Source: Ascaphus truei (lineage: Eukaryota > Chordata > Amphibia > Anura > Ascaphidae). From it: a stretch of DNA of 64,000 nt. The notes below the pieces were generated by a model that was given only the letters and a program-made list of their open reading frames with translations, was not told the origin of the DNA and ran no database searches. The translations under genes and the position numbers were made by a program. Below, one piece after another: positions 33,726-45,296 of the stretch (its first letter is position 1; every line of letters begins with the position of its first letter). Location: contig WSYH01001202.1 of NCBI GenBank assembly GCA_036426205.1, positions 71,185 through 135,184 on the forward strand. Reading direction: 5' to 3'.

Positions 33726-34253
33726 ATGCACATCTTGCACATGTATGTGCACTTGGAGCAGCTGCTCCAAGGAGCATACCGCTGTGAGAGGTATGAGCGG
33801 GTTGTCTCTTTAGAGTCAAAGATTGCTGATCTGAAGAGGCAACTTGCAATATTGAGGGACATTGGCAATCTTGAAAGGGGTTTTGAGCTCACTGAGCAGG
33901 CCCTTGCTTTGACTAGTGGTGCAGATGGTGGCGCTGTTATTGAGGAGCAGTTAGGTAGCTTGGTTGCTGTTAGTGAGGAGCCGGTAGGCAGCTGGGTGAC
34001 AGTTAGAAGGGGAAGCAGAGGCAAGAGGGAGAGGCAGGTCATTTCTGAGCTGACACATCCCAATAGATTTGCCATGTTGAGTGAAGATATTGGGAGTGCC
34101 AGGGCAGAAATGGCAAGGCTGGGGGATACTAATTCCTCTTGCAGCACAGTGGGTACTCAGGATGCTCAGCTACAAAGAAAGATTGTGGTTTTAGGGGACT
34201 CCATTATTAGGAAGGTAGATAGGGCAATCTGTTGCCATGCCCGCATGAACTGA
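33726..34253 (+). pseudogene. CR1 ORF1 fragment
   Basis: CR1 ORF1 encodes an RNA-binding/esterase-like protein. This frame has a Cys-rich start (LEQLLQGAYRCERYERVV) and a coiled-coil-like stretch (SLESKIADLKRQLAILRDI). Near the end comes VVLGDSIIRKVDR, the GDS block of the SGNH esterase domain. The protein stops soon after that block (ARMN), so most of the esterase is missing. The frame itself is open for 175 codons, but the true ATG is uncertain. Confidence 0.75.
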
Positions 34254-34267
34254 ACAGTTTGTTGAAC

Positions 34268-35927
34268 CGAGCAGATTATTGGAGATAAGGAAAAAGCAGA
34301 GGTATTAAACAAATTCTTTGCCTCTGTGTTTAATAGGGAAGAATCAAGTTCAATAGTACTGCCGCAGGAGGAAGCCACAACCTCCATATTAATGAACAAT
34401 TGGTTAACTGAGGAAGAAGTTCATAAGCGACTTGAAAAAATTAAAGTAAATAAGGCACCTGGCCCCGATGGCATACATCCAAGAGTTCTCAAGGAATTAA
34501 GCTCAGTAATAGCCAAACCATTATATTTAATATTCAAGGACTCCATTTCCACAGTCTCAGTACCACAAGATTGGCGTAAAGCAGATGTGGTGCCTATATT
34601 TAAAAAGGGAGCTAGATCACAACTTGGGAATTACAGACCTGTAAGCTTGACTTCAATAGTGGGGAAATTACTTGAAGGTTTAATACGGGATAATATTCAG
34701 GAATACCTAATGGAAAACAAAATTATTAGTAATAGTCAGCATGGATTTATGAAGGATAGATCTTGCCAAACTAACCTTATTTGTTTCTATGAGGAGGTAA
34801 GTAGGAATTTAGACAAGGGTAATGCAGATGATGTGGTCTGCTTAGATTTTGCATAGGCTTTTGATATGGTTTCACACAAGAGGTTGGTGTACAAATTAAA
34901 GAAAATTGGACTCAGTACAGTAATAATATATGCACCTGGATTGAAAACTGGTTAAAGGACAGACAACAGAGGGTTGTCATAAATAGAACTTTTCAGATTG
35001 GGCTAAAGTCGTGAGTGGAGTACCTCAGGGATCGGTACTGGGACCCCTGCTTTATAACTTGTTTATTAATGACCTTGAGGTTTGCATCGAGAAACAGTCT
35101 CCATCTTTGCTGATAATACTAAATTGTGTAAGGTAATAGAATCAGAGCAGGATGTAATTTCTCTTCAGAAGGCCTTGGAGAGACTGGAAACATGGGCAGG
35201 TAAATGGCAGATGAGATTTAATAAAGATAAATGTAAGGTTATGCATTTGGGATGCAAGAATAAAAAGGCGGCTTGCAAATTGAATGGGGATAAATTGGGG
35301 GAATCTTTGATGGAGAAGGATTTAGGAGTGCTTGTATACAGCAGGCTTAGCAATAGTGCCCAAAGTCATGCAGTAGCTGCAAAGGCAAACAAGATCTTAT
35401 CTTGCATTAAACGGGCAATGGATGGAAGGGAAGTAAACATAATTATGCCCCTTTACAAACCATTAGTAAGACCACGCCTTGAATATGGAGTACAATTTTT
35501 TGCACCAATCCTAAGAAAAGACATTATGGAACTAGAGAGAGTGCAGAGAAGAGCCACCAAATTAATAAAGGGGATGGACATTCTAACTTATGAGGATAGG
35601 CTAGCTAAATTAGATTTATTTACATTAGAAAAGAGGCGTCTAAGAGGGCATATGATAACTATATACAAATATATTCAGGGACAATACAAGGAGCTTTCAT
35701 TAGAACTATTCATCCCACGGGCAGTACAAAGGACTCGGGGCCATCCCTTAAGGTTGGAGGAAAGGAAATTTCACCAGCAACAAAGGAAAGGGTTCTTTAC
35801 AGTAAGGGCAGTTCAAATGTGGAATTCATTACCCATGGAGACTGTGATGGCAGATACAATAGATTTGTTCAAAAAAAGGTTGGACACCTTTTTAGAAAAG
35901 AAAGGTATACAGGGATATACCAAATAA
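34268..35927 (+). pseudogene. CR1 ORF2 fragment: reverse transcriptase and C-terminal domain
   Basis: Reading frames give KEAEVLNKFFASVFN-like sequence, APGPDGIHPRVLKEL, ADVVPIFKKGARSQLGNYRP and QHGFMKDRSCQTNL, then LDFA-stop-AFD (TAG at about 34,853, where a Lys codon is usual). After frameshifts come [13 protein letters not shown] at about 35,020 and SIFADNTKL at 35,100-35,126, where the catalytic FADD is FADN. The final frame (35,082-35,927) covers the thumb and the LINE C-terminal domain (YKPLVRPRLEYG, NSLPMETVMADT). No endonuclease is left. It is the downstream part of the same LINE as the ORF1 fragment. Confidence 0.88.
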
Positions 35928-36534
35928 GTATACATGGGAAGGATGTTGATCCAGGGATTAATCCGATAGCCAATTCTTGGAGTCAAGAAGGAATTTATTT
36001 TTCCTCTTATGAGATATCATTGGATGATATGACTCTGGGGGTTTTTGTTTGCCTTCCTCTAGATCAATAAGTAAGTATAGATATAGGTTAAAGTATCTGT
36101 TGTCTAAATTTAGCATAGATTGAACTTGATGGACGTACGTCTTTTTTCAACCTCATCTACTATGTAACTATGTAAAAAATATATGTTTATATTAAACATA
36201 TAAAAAGCGCACTTACAAAAAAATAAAACAAGCACACCACACTAATGAGTGTACTTGGATAAGCCACACAGCCTAGTCGCTCACCACCCCGCCTCAATTG
36301 GTTCTTAGTTGGTTCATAGATCAGCTCTCTAAGGTCGAGCTGATGGTAACTACTGCCTCTGCTCAATCGCGTCCCCAGGGTGATGACATCACACTCGATC
36401 TGGCTTCCGTGGTATGTAAAGGCGGCTTAGCACATCTCCTGTCTACTTGATACAGTTCTGTTGGTTCAGAAGTGACGGTATCCTCCCACTCAACACGTTT
36501 CGCCCAATTAGATCACGGCCCAATTAGAACACTC

Positions 36535-36565
36535 CTGATGAAGCCGTGATCTAATTGGGCAAAAT
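36535..36565 (+). ncRNA. Hammerhead-like half motif, paired with an inverse copy
   Basis: CTGATGA, extra A, then GCC...GGC and AAAAT in place of GAAAC. The inverse strand at 36,512-36,490 supplies the intact GGGCGAAACGTG end. Two element ends in opposite orientation seem to have met here. Confidence 0.35.
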
Positions 36566-36700
36566 TTGTTTTATCATCCCCATTATAGATACACCTAAAC
36601 CAAATTTCTGCTGTAACTTCAAGGTTTTTATTATGGTGGTTGCCAAGGGTTACTGAACCCTATTTAAAGTGTGCTAAGAGGCTGAAGAGAAACAGGACCC

Positions 36701-36735
36701 CTGATGAAGAGGATAGTTTCCTTGAAATGCATACG
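36701..36735 (+). ncRNA. Hammerhead-like motif
   Basis: CTGATGA, then AGAGGA-TAGT-TTCCTT as stem II, GAAA, and the self-complementary ATGCAT. The core matches CUGAUGA and GAAA exactly. Stem I is weak. Confidence 0.35.
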
Positions 36736-37529
36736 GCTGTATCTCTGCATGGCCTGCCAGCTGTGAGGTACTCTGGAACTGTCCATGGCTTGAAGGTCTG
36801 CGGGAGCCAATTCGCTACCATCCTGAAGATCCACCCCATTGGTGATGTGAGGATGACGTGCTATGATTACGGCACTGTGGATGCTATGGAGGACCCGGTT
36901 TAACCCCACAGCCATCCTTCATACAAAATAGTGTGCCTGGTAATGACATACGTTTGTGAGGGATTTTAAATGTTTTTTTCTTGTACTAATTAATGACAGA
37001 CTTCACTATGAGCCTTGCACTTTCTTTTCTCTAGTTTATCCTGGACCTTTGGGGTGGGTCCTCAGAAAAGTGTTTCATCCTAATTTTTGGACTAAGTTTT
37101 CTGTGTTGGACTTTTAAGATATGTATCTGTTGTTTGTGGGGCACATATTGTGATTTTGTGTACTACAATCCAACACTCCAATTGCATTTATTTCCCACTA
37201 CACCCACAGTGGCATGAGTGTTCAGCTTATTTAAATATTGTTTAATTACCCTAACAAGGGGCTTAGACCCTTTGTCTAAGGTATTTTATTGATTTGGGAA
37301 TTTTCTCTTATCAGCGCATCTATTTGATTTATGAAAGACAAGTGTCGGCCAGAAACAGAGTGACAGAGAGAAAGCAATAATAGTGAAAGGGGCAGAGTGT
37401 CACAGATAATGCTGTATAGGGGCAGAAAAAGAGAGATATAGCAATTACACACTTTATAATGACTGACTTTTATATACAACTAGCTTTTGTGCCCGGCTTC
37501 GCCCTGGGAATGTAATATTGAATAAATCT

Positions 37530-37795
37530 CCTCGCCCACCCCTCCCCCCAGCTGCCGGAACATCTCCCCGCGCTCCCCCCCCAGCGTGTGTGTCTGTCTG
37601 TGAGTGTATATGTGTGCCTGTCTGTTTGTGTCTCCCCCTGCTTCCGGAACATGTCCCCATCCCGCCTCCCCCCCTGCTGGTCGGCACATCTCCCCACGCT
37701 GCTGGTACATCTCCCCCAGCTAGCTGGTAAATCTCCCCTGCCCCCCTGCTGGTATATCTCCCCACGCCGCTAGGTGGCACATCTCCCCCCCACAT
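37530..37795. repeat. C-rich degenerate minisatellite
   Basis: Repeats of a unit like CTGCTGGTACATCTCCCC with variable spacing. Just upstream is the hairpin GCCCGGCTTCGCCCTGGG (37,491). Open frames on both strands here (Gly-rich or Pro-rich) are repeat translations. The same tract recurs at 57,375-57,650. Confidence 0.8.
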
Positions 37796-39760
37796 CTCAC
37801 ATCACACACACACACACAGACACACACACTGCCCTGATCCACGCAAGGACATGCCCCCTCCCTTGTAGCCACGCCCCCCACCCCCGCTTCTGCTCTAACA
37901 TTTTTGCTGGACAGCCGAGGGAAACTTAGAATGTTCATAATTTGGGAGATGAGTCACATTGGAAGCTCAAAATAGTTGCGTTGACCTACAAATTCGCAGC
38001 AGAATGTCAAGTGAAAGTTTTGTGGTGCTACGTGGTGTCGTTTCTGAGATTTTGAAGCTTTGGACATACAAAGAAACAAATAAACGGAATCCAGCTTCGA
38101 ATTATAGTATAGATTTAAAATTATATAATAAAAAAATATAACATAAAATAAATATACAATGTTTAATATTAATTTAAATGTTTATTATTGGAATAACACC
38201 GTTACATCCCACTGGTGTTGCATGAAGTGTGTGGCAAATAGAAAACTAGCATCGTCTCTCTTCTAATTAATACCCAATAATTTCCAGTTGGTTTAACACT
38301 GTAACTGTACATTACATCAGTGTTCGTTAAGATGTGTTTTCCATGCAGATAATATTATATCACCATCTTTTTTCTGCTAGTACTATAAAATAATTTTTCA
38401 CTGTTATGTTATACCAGTGTTGCGTTAAGGATTTGGCATACAGATATATCTTAGACCTGACGAAGGAATTTCTCCTGAAAAGTTGTGCCCACAACTGCAA
38501 CCAAAAAAATAACTTAAATGTCTTTTTGACTGCTTTGAAGTTTTTTCATGTGTGACAGCATTCTCGAAAATTGTATCCCTGTTGGCGTTTCTGAGGGATC
38601 ACGCCAGCATGATTTAGCATTGATCCTACACTGTACAAGTGCCACCTTCATCATCTGCTTTCCCATTGTTTAACCATCTGCACAGATCCAAGAGGAAGAC
38701 AAGAATATTTTACTTATTTGTCCTTTGTTTTTAGAACCTCTATTCTAAATATATGAAATATTCTCCTGTCAAAACGCATTACTCCCCACTTGTCTTGAGA
38801 CTTCTGAACGGCATTTTTGTATCATACAGTAAATATTCTACCCTGTGCTAGCTAGTGTAGAAGTACAGAAACAAACAAAATGAGGCCATATTTATCAAAG
38901 GCAAATTATTCTATCATAATATTCCAAATCAGCTAAAAAGCGACATATTACTAGACATATTAACATATATATTCTGAAATGACCATGCATGAATATTTAT
39001 ATTGTGTTATGTATATGTGTTTTTTTATATAGTTTAGGAGTCCCTGACACCATAAAAGTGTGAGTTGGGCCTATAATTTGTTTATTAGGCTGCTGCATAT
39101 AAATTTTAAACATTTCCCATGTGTTCTGTCTTGTGATTTGTGTGAGTTCTACTAGATTGCTCCTAGAAGCTAGAAAAGAGTTACAAAATCCCAAGTACTG
39201 GGTTTACCTCTCCTATGGGTATTGACCAGCATGACAGTTAATTTAGCTTCATTGCCACAGCTGCAGCTTTTTCTTTGTTGTTACTCGGAAATAGGGATTT
39301 CAGAGCCTATCTGTACGGACCTGAAAATCCTATCTATTTTCTTGCCATCTTTGCGTTCATAAGAGGATGTAACACTTGTATATCCTACGATTAGACACAC
39401 AGCCTCTTGAGAGCTTCAGACTCTAACGCAGAACTCTTGCAGCCAAAACAATGATTTTCAGCACATAGATCCCAAATCTAATCAAATTTCTGTAATATCA
39501 GCATATGACCTTTTATCCTATTAGTGTGTTTCTGCATAGTTTAGTCCCATGATCCCTTAATACTTTGTGCATCTTTGCTGCATTGAGTCTAATTATTTTT
39601 AAAATGTTGAGCAATAATTATACATGATTAGATTTGAATCTGAAGTATGATGACTGTAACATAAGTGTATTTTTGTGTTTTCAATAATAATAGACAAACT
39701 ACTGTAACTTGAAAATAGTGAAACACTATTGATTCAATGTATGTATATTTATATTAATCA

Positions 39761-39886
39761 AGCAGATAGTGTGAGGCAAAGGAGGAAGCCAGAAACGCCA
39801 TCCATAGAAAAAATAAATTGAGGGCGCAATTTATTTTTTCTATGGATGGCGTTTCTGCTGTGCTCCTTTGCCTCACACTATCTGCT
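39761..39886. repeat. Long hairpin
   Basis: The arms run from AGCAGATAGTGTGAGGCAAA to its complement ending ACTATCTGCT, with an inner stem AAACGCCATCCATAG and a short GAGGGCGCA loop. One small asymmetric interior loop. The second copy is at about 59,587-59,710. Size and shape could also fit a foldback MITE. Confidence 0.8.
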
Positions 39887-40367
39887 TACTGACTTACCGT
39901 GCAGGACTGCACAGCTAGGGAACCTTGGAACTTCGGATTCATTCTTGACAGCCCTATGGGCAGGTAATGGGCTTGTGCCCCTCATGTTTACCTATGACCC
40001 TACATTTGGGGATACTTATGTCCTATAAGGGGTTAATATACTAAGACCATTGGTTGCGGCAGTCAAGTGGAAACCACTAGGTCTTGTGGTCCCCTGGATG
40101 TATACTTTATGGACTGTAACGTATTATGATTGGTTACAGTTTAGCCATCACCGTTTGGATTATTTCTATGTGATCAGAGTACTCACCTATATTTGAGCAC
40201 CATTTCTTTACACATCTTTATATTTATATTCATGAAGGGCCAACACTGTACACAGCACTTTACAAAAAAAACCTGATACATTAAGTGCAACAAACATAAA
40301 ATCCGACAATAGGTAAGGAAATCTCTGACAGAGATTTTATAATCTAAGTGCTATGTTAGGAGACTTA

Positions 40368-40590
40368 GGGCCTCATGCACAAAGCACCGAAAAGCTATTT
40401 TTCGCCATTTTTTCGCCAAAAAAGCCTTTGCTATTCAGTAAGCGCCGATAAGTGGCCAAAATCGTCATTTTTTCTTCCTGATAAAAAATTATCGGCAGGC
40501 GGCTGCCAATAAGCCACTTTTCGGCACCTTTTGCACTTTTTCAAATCGGCTGTATTCTAGTAGCCCCGATCATCTTATCGGTGCTTATTG
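40368..40590 (-). mobile_element. Harbinger-type 3' terminus (related to the right end of element R)
   Basis: TTAGGGCCTCATGCACAAAGC starts at about 40,371, followed by the same GCCGATAAG, AATCGGCTGTATTCTAGTAGCCCC series as 25,033-24,820 read in reverse. The preceding TTA would suit the 3-bp target duplication of Harbinger elements. It is the outer end of the minus-strand copy whose coding tail lies at 42.2-41.9 kb. Confidence 0.65.
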
Positions 40591-41290
40591 GTGCTGTTGA
40601 AACGCGTAGGGCCAGGTGTGCTGTGGATTCCTGCAGCGTTGATTTATGAGTTCTGCCTGACATTCTCCTGCTTGCCATCTCCGTGCACGGCGTGACGTCA
40701 TCTGTTCGTTCCGCCGCAAACATTGTCCCCGCTGGAAACCTAAACTATCTGGAGGTGTGTTCCCGGGGAAAGAATACTGTGAGGAGCCTGATGATGTGAG
40801 TTCCTGCTGGCAAAGATACACGAGGGCTGTACTGGATGCAGTGGTGTCACGGAGCAGAGTAGCAGAGCAGCAGCGCTTACAGAACCTTGGGAGCATGAGT
40901 ATTACTCATACAATGCTTTTTTATCTTTTATGTTTGTGAGTTCATTTTCTAAGCCTTTTATTGGGAATTAAACAATTTTTTGCACAGTAATGCAGTAGGA
41001 TTGGGCGATTTTTTCTTCTATTTTCTATACAGGTGGAGAGGGAGGTCGTTGTGCCCTTTAAAGAAGCAGCCTTTTTCCTGTCAGTGCTTTTCTGTTTCTT
41101 GCATTTTTTGGACTTCATTTGGACTTCAAAGGATTTGTGACAAAAGTTTGTTATTGGGTCCACAGCACATCTTTTTATAACTATATATGCATTTGGTGAA
41201 CGTATTGATTGCACAGTTAAATATTATTATTGTCATTTAGGTTTTATATATATTTATACATTTTCTGATCATTTATTATTATACTATTGC
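40591..41290 (+). mobile_element. Penelope-like terminal-repeat fragment
   Basis: Begins TTGAAACGCGTAGGGCC, the downstream half of the hammerhead-like motif of the Penelope element at 53.66 kb. It ends with GGACTTCATTTGGACTTCAAAG, similar to the sequence at 54,145-54,165. No coding sequence. An AT microsatellite and GAGAGA tracts follow at 41,325-41,460. Confidence 0.45.
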
Positions 41291-41318
41291 TGTCACACCA
41301 TACCCAAGCGCAGTCCTT

Positions 41319-41358
<40 letters not shown>

Positions 41359-41959
41359 CTATAGAGAGAGAGAGGGAGATCTCAGTATTTACACACACAC
41401 ACAGAGACTGTGTGTATGTGTATATATATATATATAGAGAGAGAGATATAGAGATAGTATATGTGTGTACATATATAGATCTATAGATATATATACATAC
41501 ACACATAGACAAAATATATATTCATTCTCACTTACATATTAATATCTCTTACAATATTTTATACATGATAACATGTAAACATGATGAAGTATGAATGAAG
41601 ATTATGGTAAGTAGATTTCTTAAGAGGCTCAATACACAATAACACATTACATGAAACAGTAGTTAATGTGAAATGGTTAATGTAATAATGTTGTATATAA
41701 AACATACTCTCATAACATGACACTAAACATTAGAATACTCAAGGTGTTAAATATTACACTTAACTTGACCTAAGTGAATGTCATATTACATTTAAATGCA
41801 AGTTTGGGCCTAATGTCTTATCAGTAACCAACTGATTAATAATATGTTCTGAAACATGCCTTAAATTATTCACTGAATGAGCATTTGTAAACATTCATAT
41901 CTGTACAAGGACATACTTGAATGTTTGCAACCATCTCTACATGATCATACATACACTGT

Positions 41960-42185
41960 GCATGAAAGAGTATGCATTAAACACCACAACATCACAAAAT
42001 AGTTTAGTGAAGGTTGTTATTTCTTTTTTGGTTGACTTTTGAGAGCGAGTCACAGGCCTGCTTGTTGCCTGTTGTGATTTTCTTTTCCCTGTGCCAAGTA
42101 CTCTCGGCTTCACTGTAGCACTTGTTGTGTGCTGTGGCACTGGTTCAGGGGCACTTGTTGTGGGCTGTGGCACTGGTATTGAATG
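41960..42185 (-). pseudogene. C-terminal exon of the Harbinger-type SANT protein, copy C
   Basis: The minus strand reads VPQPTTSAPEPVPQHTTSAT, then VKPRVLGTGKRKSQQATSRP and VTRSQKSTKKE before a stop, a basic C terminus. Only about two units of the 33-base repeat remain. At 42,180-42,185 the sequence switches abruptly to plus-strand sequence matching 16,498-16,560 (ATATCAAAAATGACAC), so the copy is rearranged. The reading frame itself is open. Confidence 0.6.
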
Positions 42186-42239
42186 AAAGGCTGATATCAA
42201 AAATGACACAACTAAAAATGTCATATACAAGTTCTAAAG

Positions 42240-44290
42240 AACTCCAAAATCTGAAACCACACGATGAGCGTCATCTGAGCTAACCAATCGCTGTTTTTTC
42301 CCTAGCTTTTTCCTGGAATGCGACGCACCTTCACCTGTAAGCATTGCCGCATTTCATTTTGCTTTTTCTCAGCCACGGGTATTGGCACGGTTGGACGCGC
42401 GGTTAGCGTTTATTGAGAATGGTACAGATTTAATAGGAGCAATATTCGGCGAACTGGCCGCCAGGATGGAGATATCATTGAATTGTAATGCGCATGCGCT
42501 TTCAGTAATGTGTCGACTTGAAGGTGTTTCGTTTTAAAAAGATACAACAGTGTGCTTATTTGTAACTTGGCCTTGAGACTGTGAAGGAAAAAGGGAGAGG
42601 TTGGCAAAAATGTATCAACTTAGGGATTTTCATATTAAGAAAGACAAAAGACCAGTTTTCGTTTACAGTTTCTCCAGAGAGACCCGACGCCCGCCATGAG
42701 TGTCAAGTGCAGCCCGTTTCAAAACCCGACAGAAGTTACGCGTATTTGATATGGCGCCGGAGTAATGCAACAGATGCTAAGATGGCAAACGTTGTTCACA
42801 TTTATCAGATTTAATCAAAACATGACTTTTACAAATTTCGCCAGTCCTCTACGGGAAGCGTTGGCAATAAGGAAAAGGTATTGAGTGATCCTGTTTTATA
42901 GTATTGAGCCCACAATTTGTTGGAGGTTATTGGTGTGTCACCGGGCTTTTTCCTGTATCTATGAATCATGCAGACAGGCAAAGGGCGAAGGGTCGTGTTA
43001 AAACCAACTAAAAAACGAACAGTCGCTGCCAAGGCAATGCCACCAGCACCAGGCTTCCAATGACGGTTCCCCACGTTCAGTGAAAACCCTTGTGATCTAT
43101 CAGAACGCCTGAGCGGTTTTCGCGTGCAGTTTCGATCAAGCTTGGAATGTACTAACGCAATTTCCAGCCTCATCAGCTGACTACACGGTGGACTATTCCG
43201 CTGCAAACTATCGAAGTGGATGATCAGAAAACTGGATTAGGCAGTGGACCGGGGTGCGGCGGCCCGGCGCCAGAGAATGCGGAAATTCTATTGGTGAGTA
43301 TTGTTGCCGTATTATTTCTGTGGTTTTTTATTGTGACAATACGGTTATAATATCGGTTGCTATTCAAAGTCAAGCGAATTCTCCTGAAGCAAAATGCATT
43401 TGGTGAGCGGCTTCTACAGTAATTACTGCCAGATACTGAACAATGGCTGGAATGGAACGTAAGGCACAGGCGCATTGCAACATTCTTTGAAAAGCATATG
43501 CGTGGTCATTACACTACGGGTAGGCGCATGCGCATGTGAACAGGAAGACGCCCCCGAGAAATGATGGTGGACTGGGGAGCGGGGAACTTTTTAGCGGGGC
43601 GTGGACCCATTACAGTTAAACTGTTCTTTTGTTTTTCCTCAGAAAAGAAAACGGCTATGAGGGATTCGATGGTAAATCGCTTTGTGTAAAACAATTGCCT
43701 GCACATTGCTGATCAGATTAGAAACCATGTACAGAGTCTACAGTTTAGTGGCAGTTGTATTGATAGGATAGATACGGACCTGAAACGTTATGCTGATGTT
43801 TTCCGGCCGTACAGTATACAATACTTTTTATAAAAGTTATACGGTGTAATAACCCGGAAAAAATAAAATATGCATTTTATTCTACAGGTTTACAGTACTG
43901 TACATACAGTAGTGTATTCTATCAGTGCCAGTACCAGTAACCCATACAGTTCCAGTTACAGTAATGTTGTGGTCTTCATTGTTTAATACTTTGTACTGGC
44001 ATGCCACAGATACAGACAGTATGCCTGGACGTAGTGTACATCTGACACACTGTATTTTTTACAGTAGCAAAAGGAGCCAATAGAACAATGTAAAAAAAAA
44101 AAACATGTTCTTTTATGGTGGAGTAAGTACAAAAACATCTATTTACAAATTTACTGTACAATGTAGAAACATTTTAAGTGCACAGCAATTCAAAACATCA
44201 ACAGGTGTATGGTTTACTGCTACAGTGTTAAAACATTTAGGTATAGAAAGAAAAAACATTTACAGTCAGTCAGATGGTTTACAGTCCCAG
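42240..44290. other. Unassigned DNA
   Basis: Higher GC than the surroundings with several CpGs around 42,310-42,500 and 43,050-43,300. No open frame here resembles a family I know. From about 43,860 on the sequence is rich in TACAGTA/TACTGTA strings. Confidence 0.4.
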
Positions 44291-44299
44291 TTTTAAAAA

Positions 44300-45000
44300 C
44301 AAATTTTATTATGTCATTTAAAATATACAAAACGCAACATCTCCTTTATTAAGAACGGCAAGTCCAAAACATATACAGTGGGGATGGGTTTTTTGTGCAA
44401 AACAGTCTGCACCAGTCAGTCCGAGGGAAGCAACAGGCCCAGTTTTCACGGAAACCTTTGAAAACCGTGCCTTTTTCGGACCTCAGGGACTGGAATTGTG
44501 CAGGTCCGTGTGTGTGTACAGCAAGTTTTAAAACATTTCTGGTATAAATACAAGTTAAAAAACACCACACCATTCTCATTTATTTAGTACAGCAGGTCAA
44601 AAACATGTCCAAACAGGTCAGCACAACAGTATGGTTTACTGTGATTAAAAAAAAATCTTTATTCATAAAATAAAGTATACAAAACACAACATCTCCTTTA
44701 TTAACAGAAAACTATTCAGTACAGTGGGATGGTGTGACAAAACAGTCCTCAGGCCTGCACACGACATGCCTCGGAGGGCAGCAAACAGGCCGTTTTCAGG
44801 ACAACTTGAAAACCGTGCATGTTTGTTTTTTTACGGCCCTCAGGGACTGGAATTGTGCAGGTCCTTTGTGTGTGTTTACCCAGCAAATTAAAACAGTAAG
44901 TAAATACAGTACAACGCAGTTCATAAAAATTCTTTATTAAGTTCAGCAGGTCAAAACATGGTACAGCACAGTTCAGCACAACAGTTATGGTCGTTACAGT
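44300..45000. repeat. Tandem duplication with a unit of about 350 bases
   Basis: AACATCTCCTTTATTAA occurs at about 44,336 and 44,686, and GACTGGAATTGTGCAGGTCC at about 44,490 and 44,838. The units differ by scattered substitutions and indels, so this is an older duplication. Confidence 0.8.
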
Positions 45001-45296
45001 TGCCCGTGATAAACAGAAATCCACCACATGTCCGTCCATGGCCTATTCCTTCAATGACGCAAACGCCATAATGCAGAGTCTCGAACGCCTTTCATTTAAG
45101 GATCTGTTATTGGATAAAAGCGCCCATTTCATCCAGAATGTTTGTTCTTTTTAATTGGCAGAGAGGAAGCGCCTTTTTCCGCGATATTCCTTCGTAGTCA
45201 CTCTCAAGGCCCAGCGCAGTACAATGAGTAGGGAACATGGTGCTTAAAAAAGTACCAAAGGCATAATTGTGGGGTGACCCAGACAATCATCACCCC

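Larger units (their letters stand above)
33245..36178 (+). mobile_element. CR1-type LINE with internal deletion
   Basis: A 5' region with a duplicated promoter-like segment is followed by an ORF1 fragment, an ORF2 fragment starting within the RT, and a 3' UTR ending ACTATGTAACTATGTAA, the short tandem tail typical of amphibian CR1/L2 elements. ORF1 stops at about 34,253 and the RT begins about 15 bases later, so the end of ORF1 and the whole AP endonuclease are missing. The element is dead. Confidence 0.85.
36180..37240. other. Mixed repeat fragments after the LINE
   Basis: Contains an 18-base inverted pair GCCCAATTAGATCACGGC (36,501) and GCCGTGATCTAATTGGGC (36,543), and two CTGATGAAG motifs (36,535 and 36,701). 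The open frame 36,640-36,903 is composed of these repeat fragments and resembles no family I know. Confidence 0.45.
37241..42180. repeat. Segmental direct repeat, copy 1
   Basis: Matches 57,105-61,910 in the same orientation, from TACCCTAACAAGGGGC to the minisatellite-bearing exon. The span between two shared anchors (37,249 and 41,981) is 4,732 bases against 4,633 in the other copy. It includes both a Harbinger-type terminus and the flanking DNA beyond it, so the repeat unit is larger than a single transposon. Confidence 0.9.

Noticed and set aside
36640..36903. 87-codon frame after the CR1 element
   Set aside because: Built from repeat fragments including a hammerhead-like motif; no similarity to known proteins that I can see.
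37454..37795. Gly-rich and Pro-rich frames over the C-rich tract (and the duplicate at 57.2-57.7 kb)
   Set aside because: Translations of a degenerate minisatellite; several frames are open at once on both strands.
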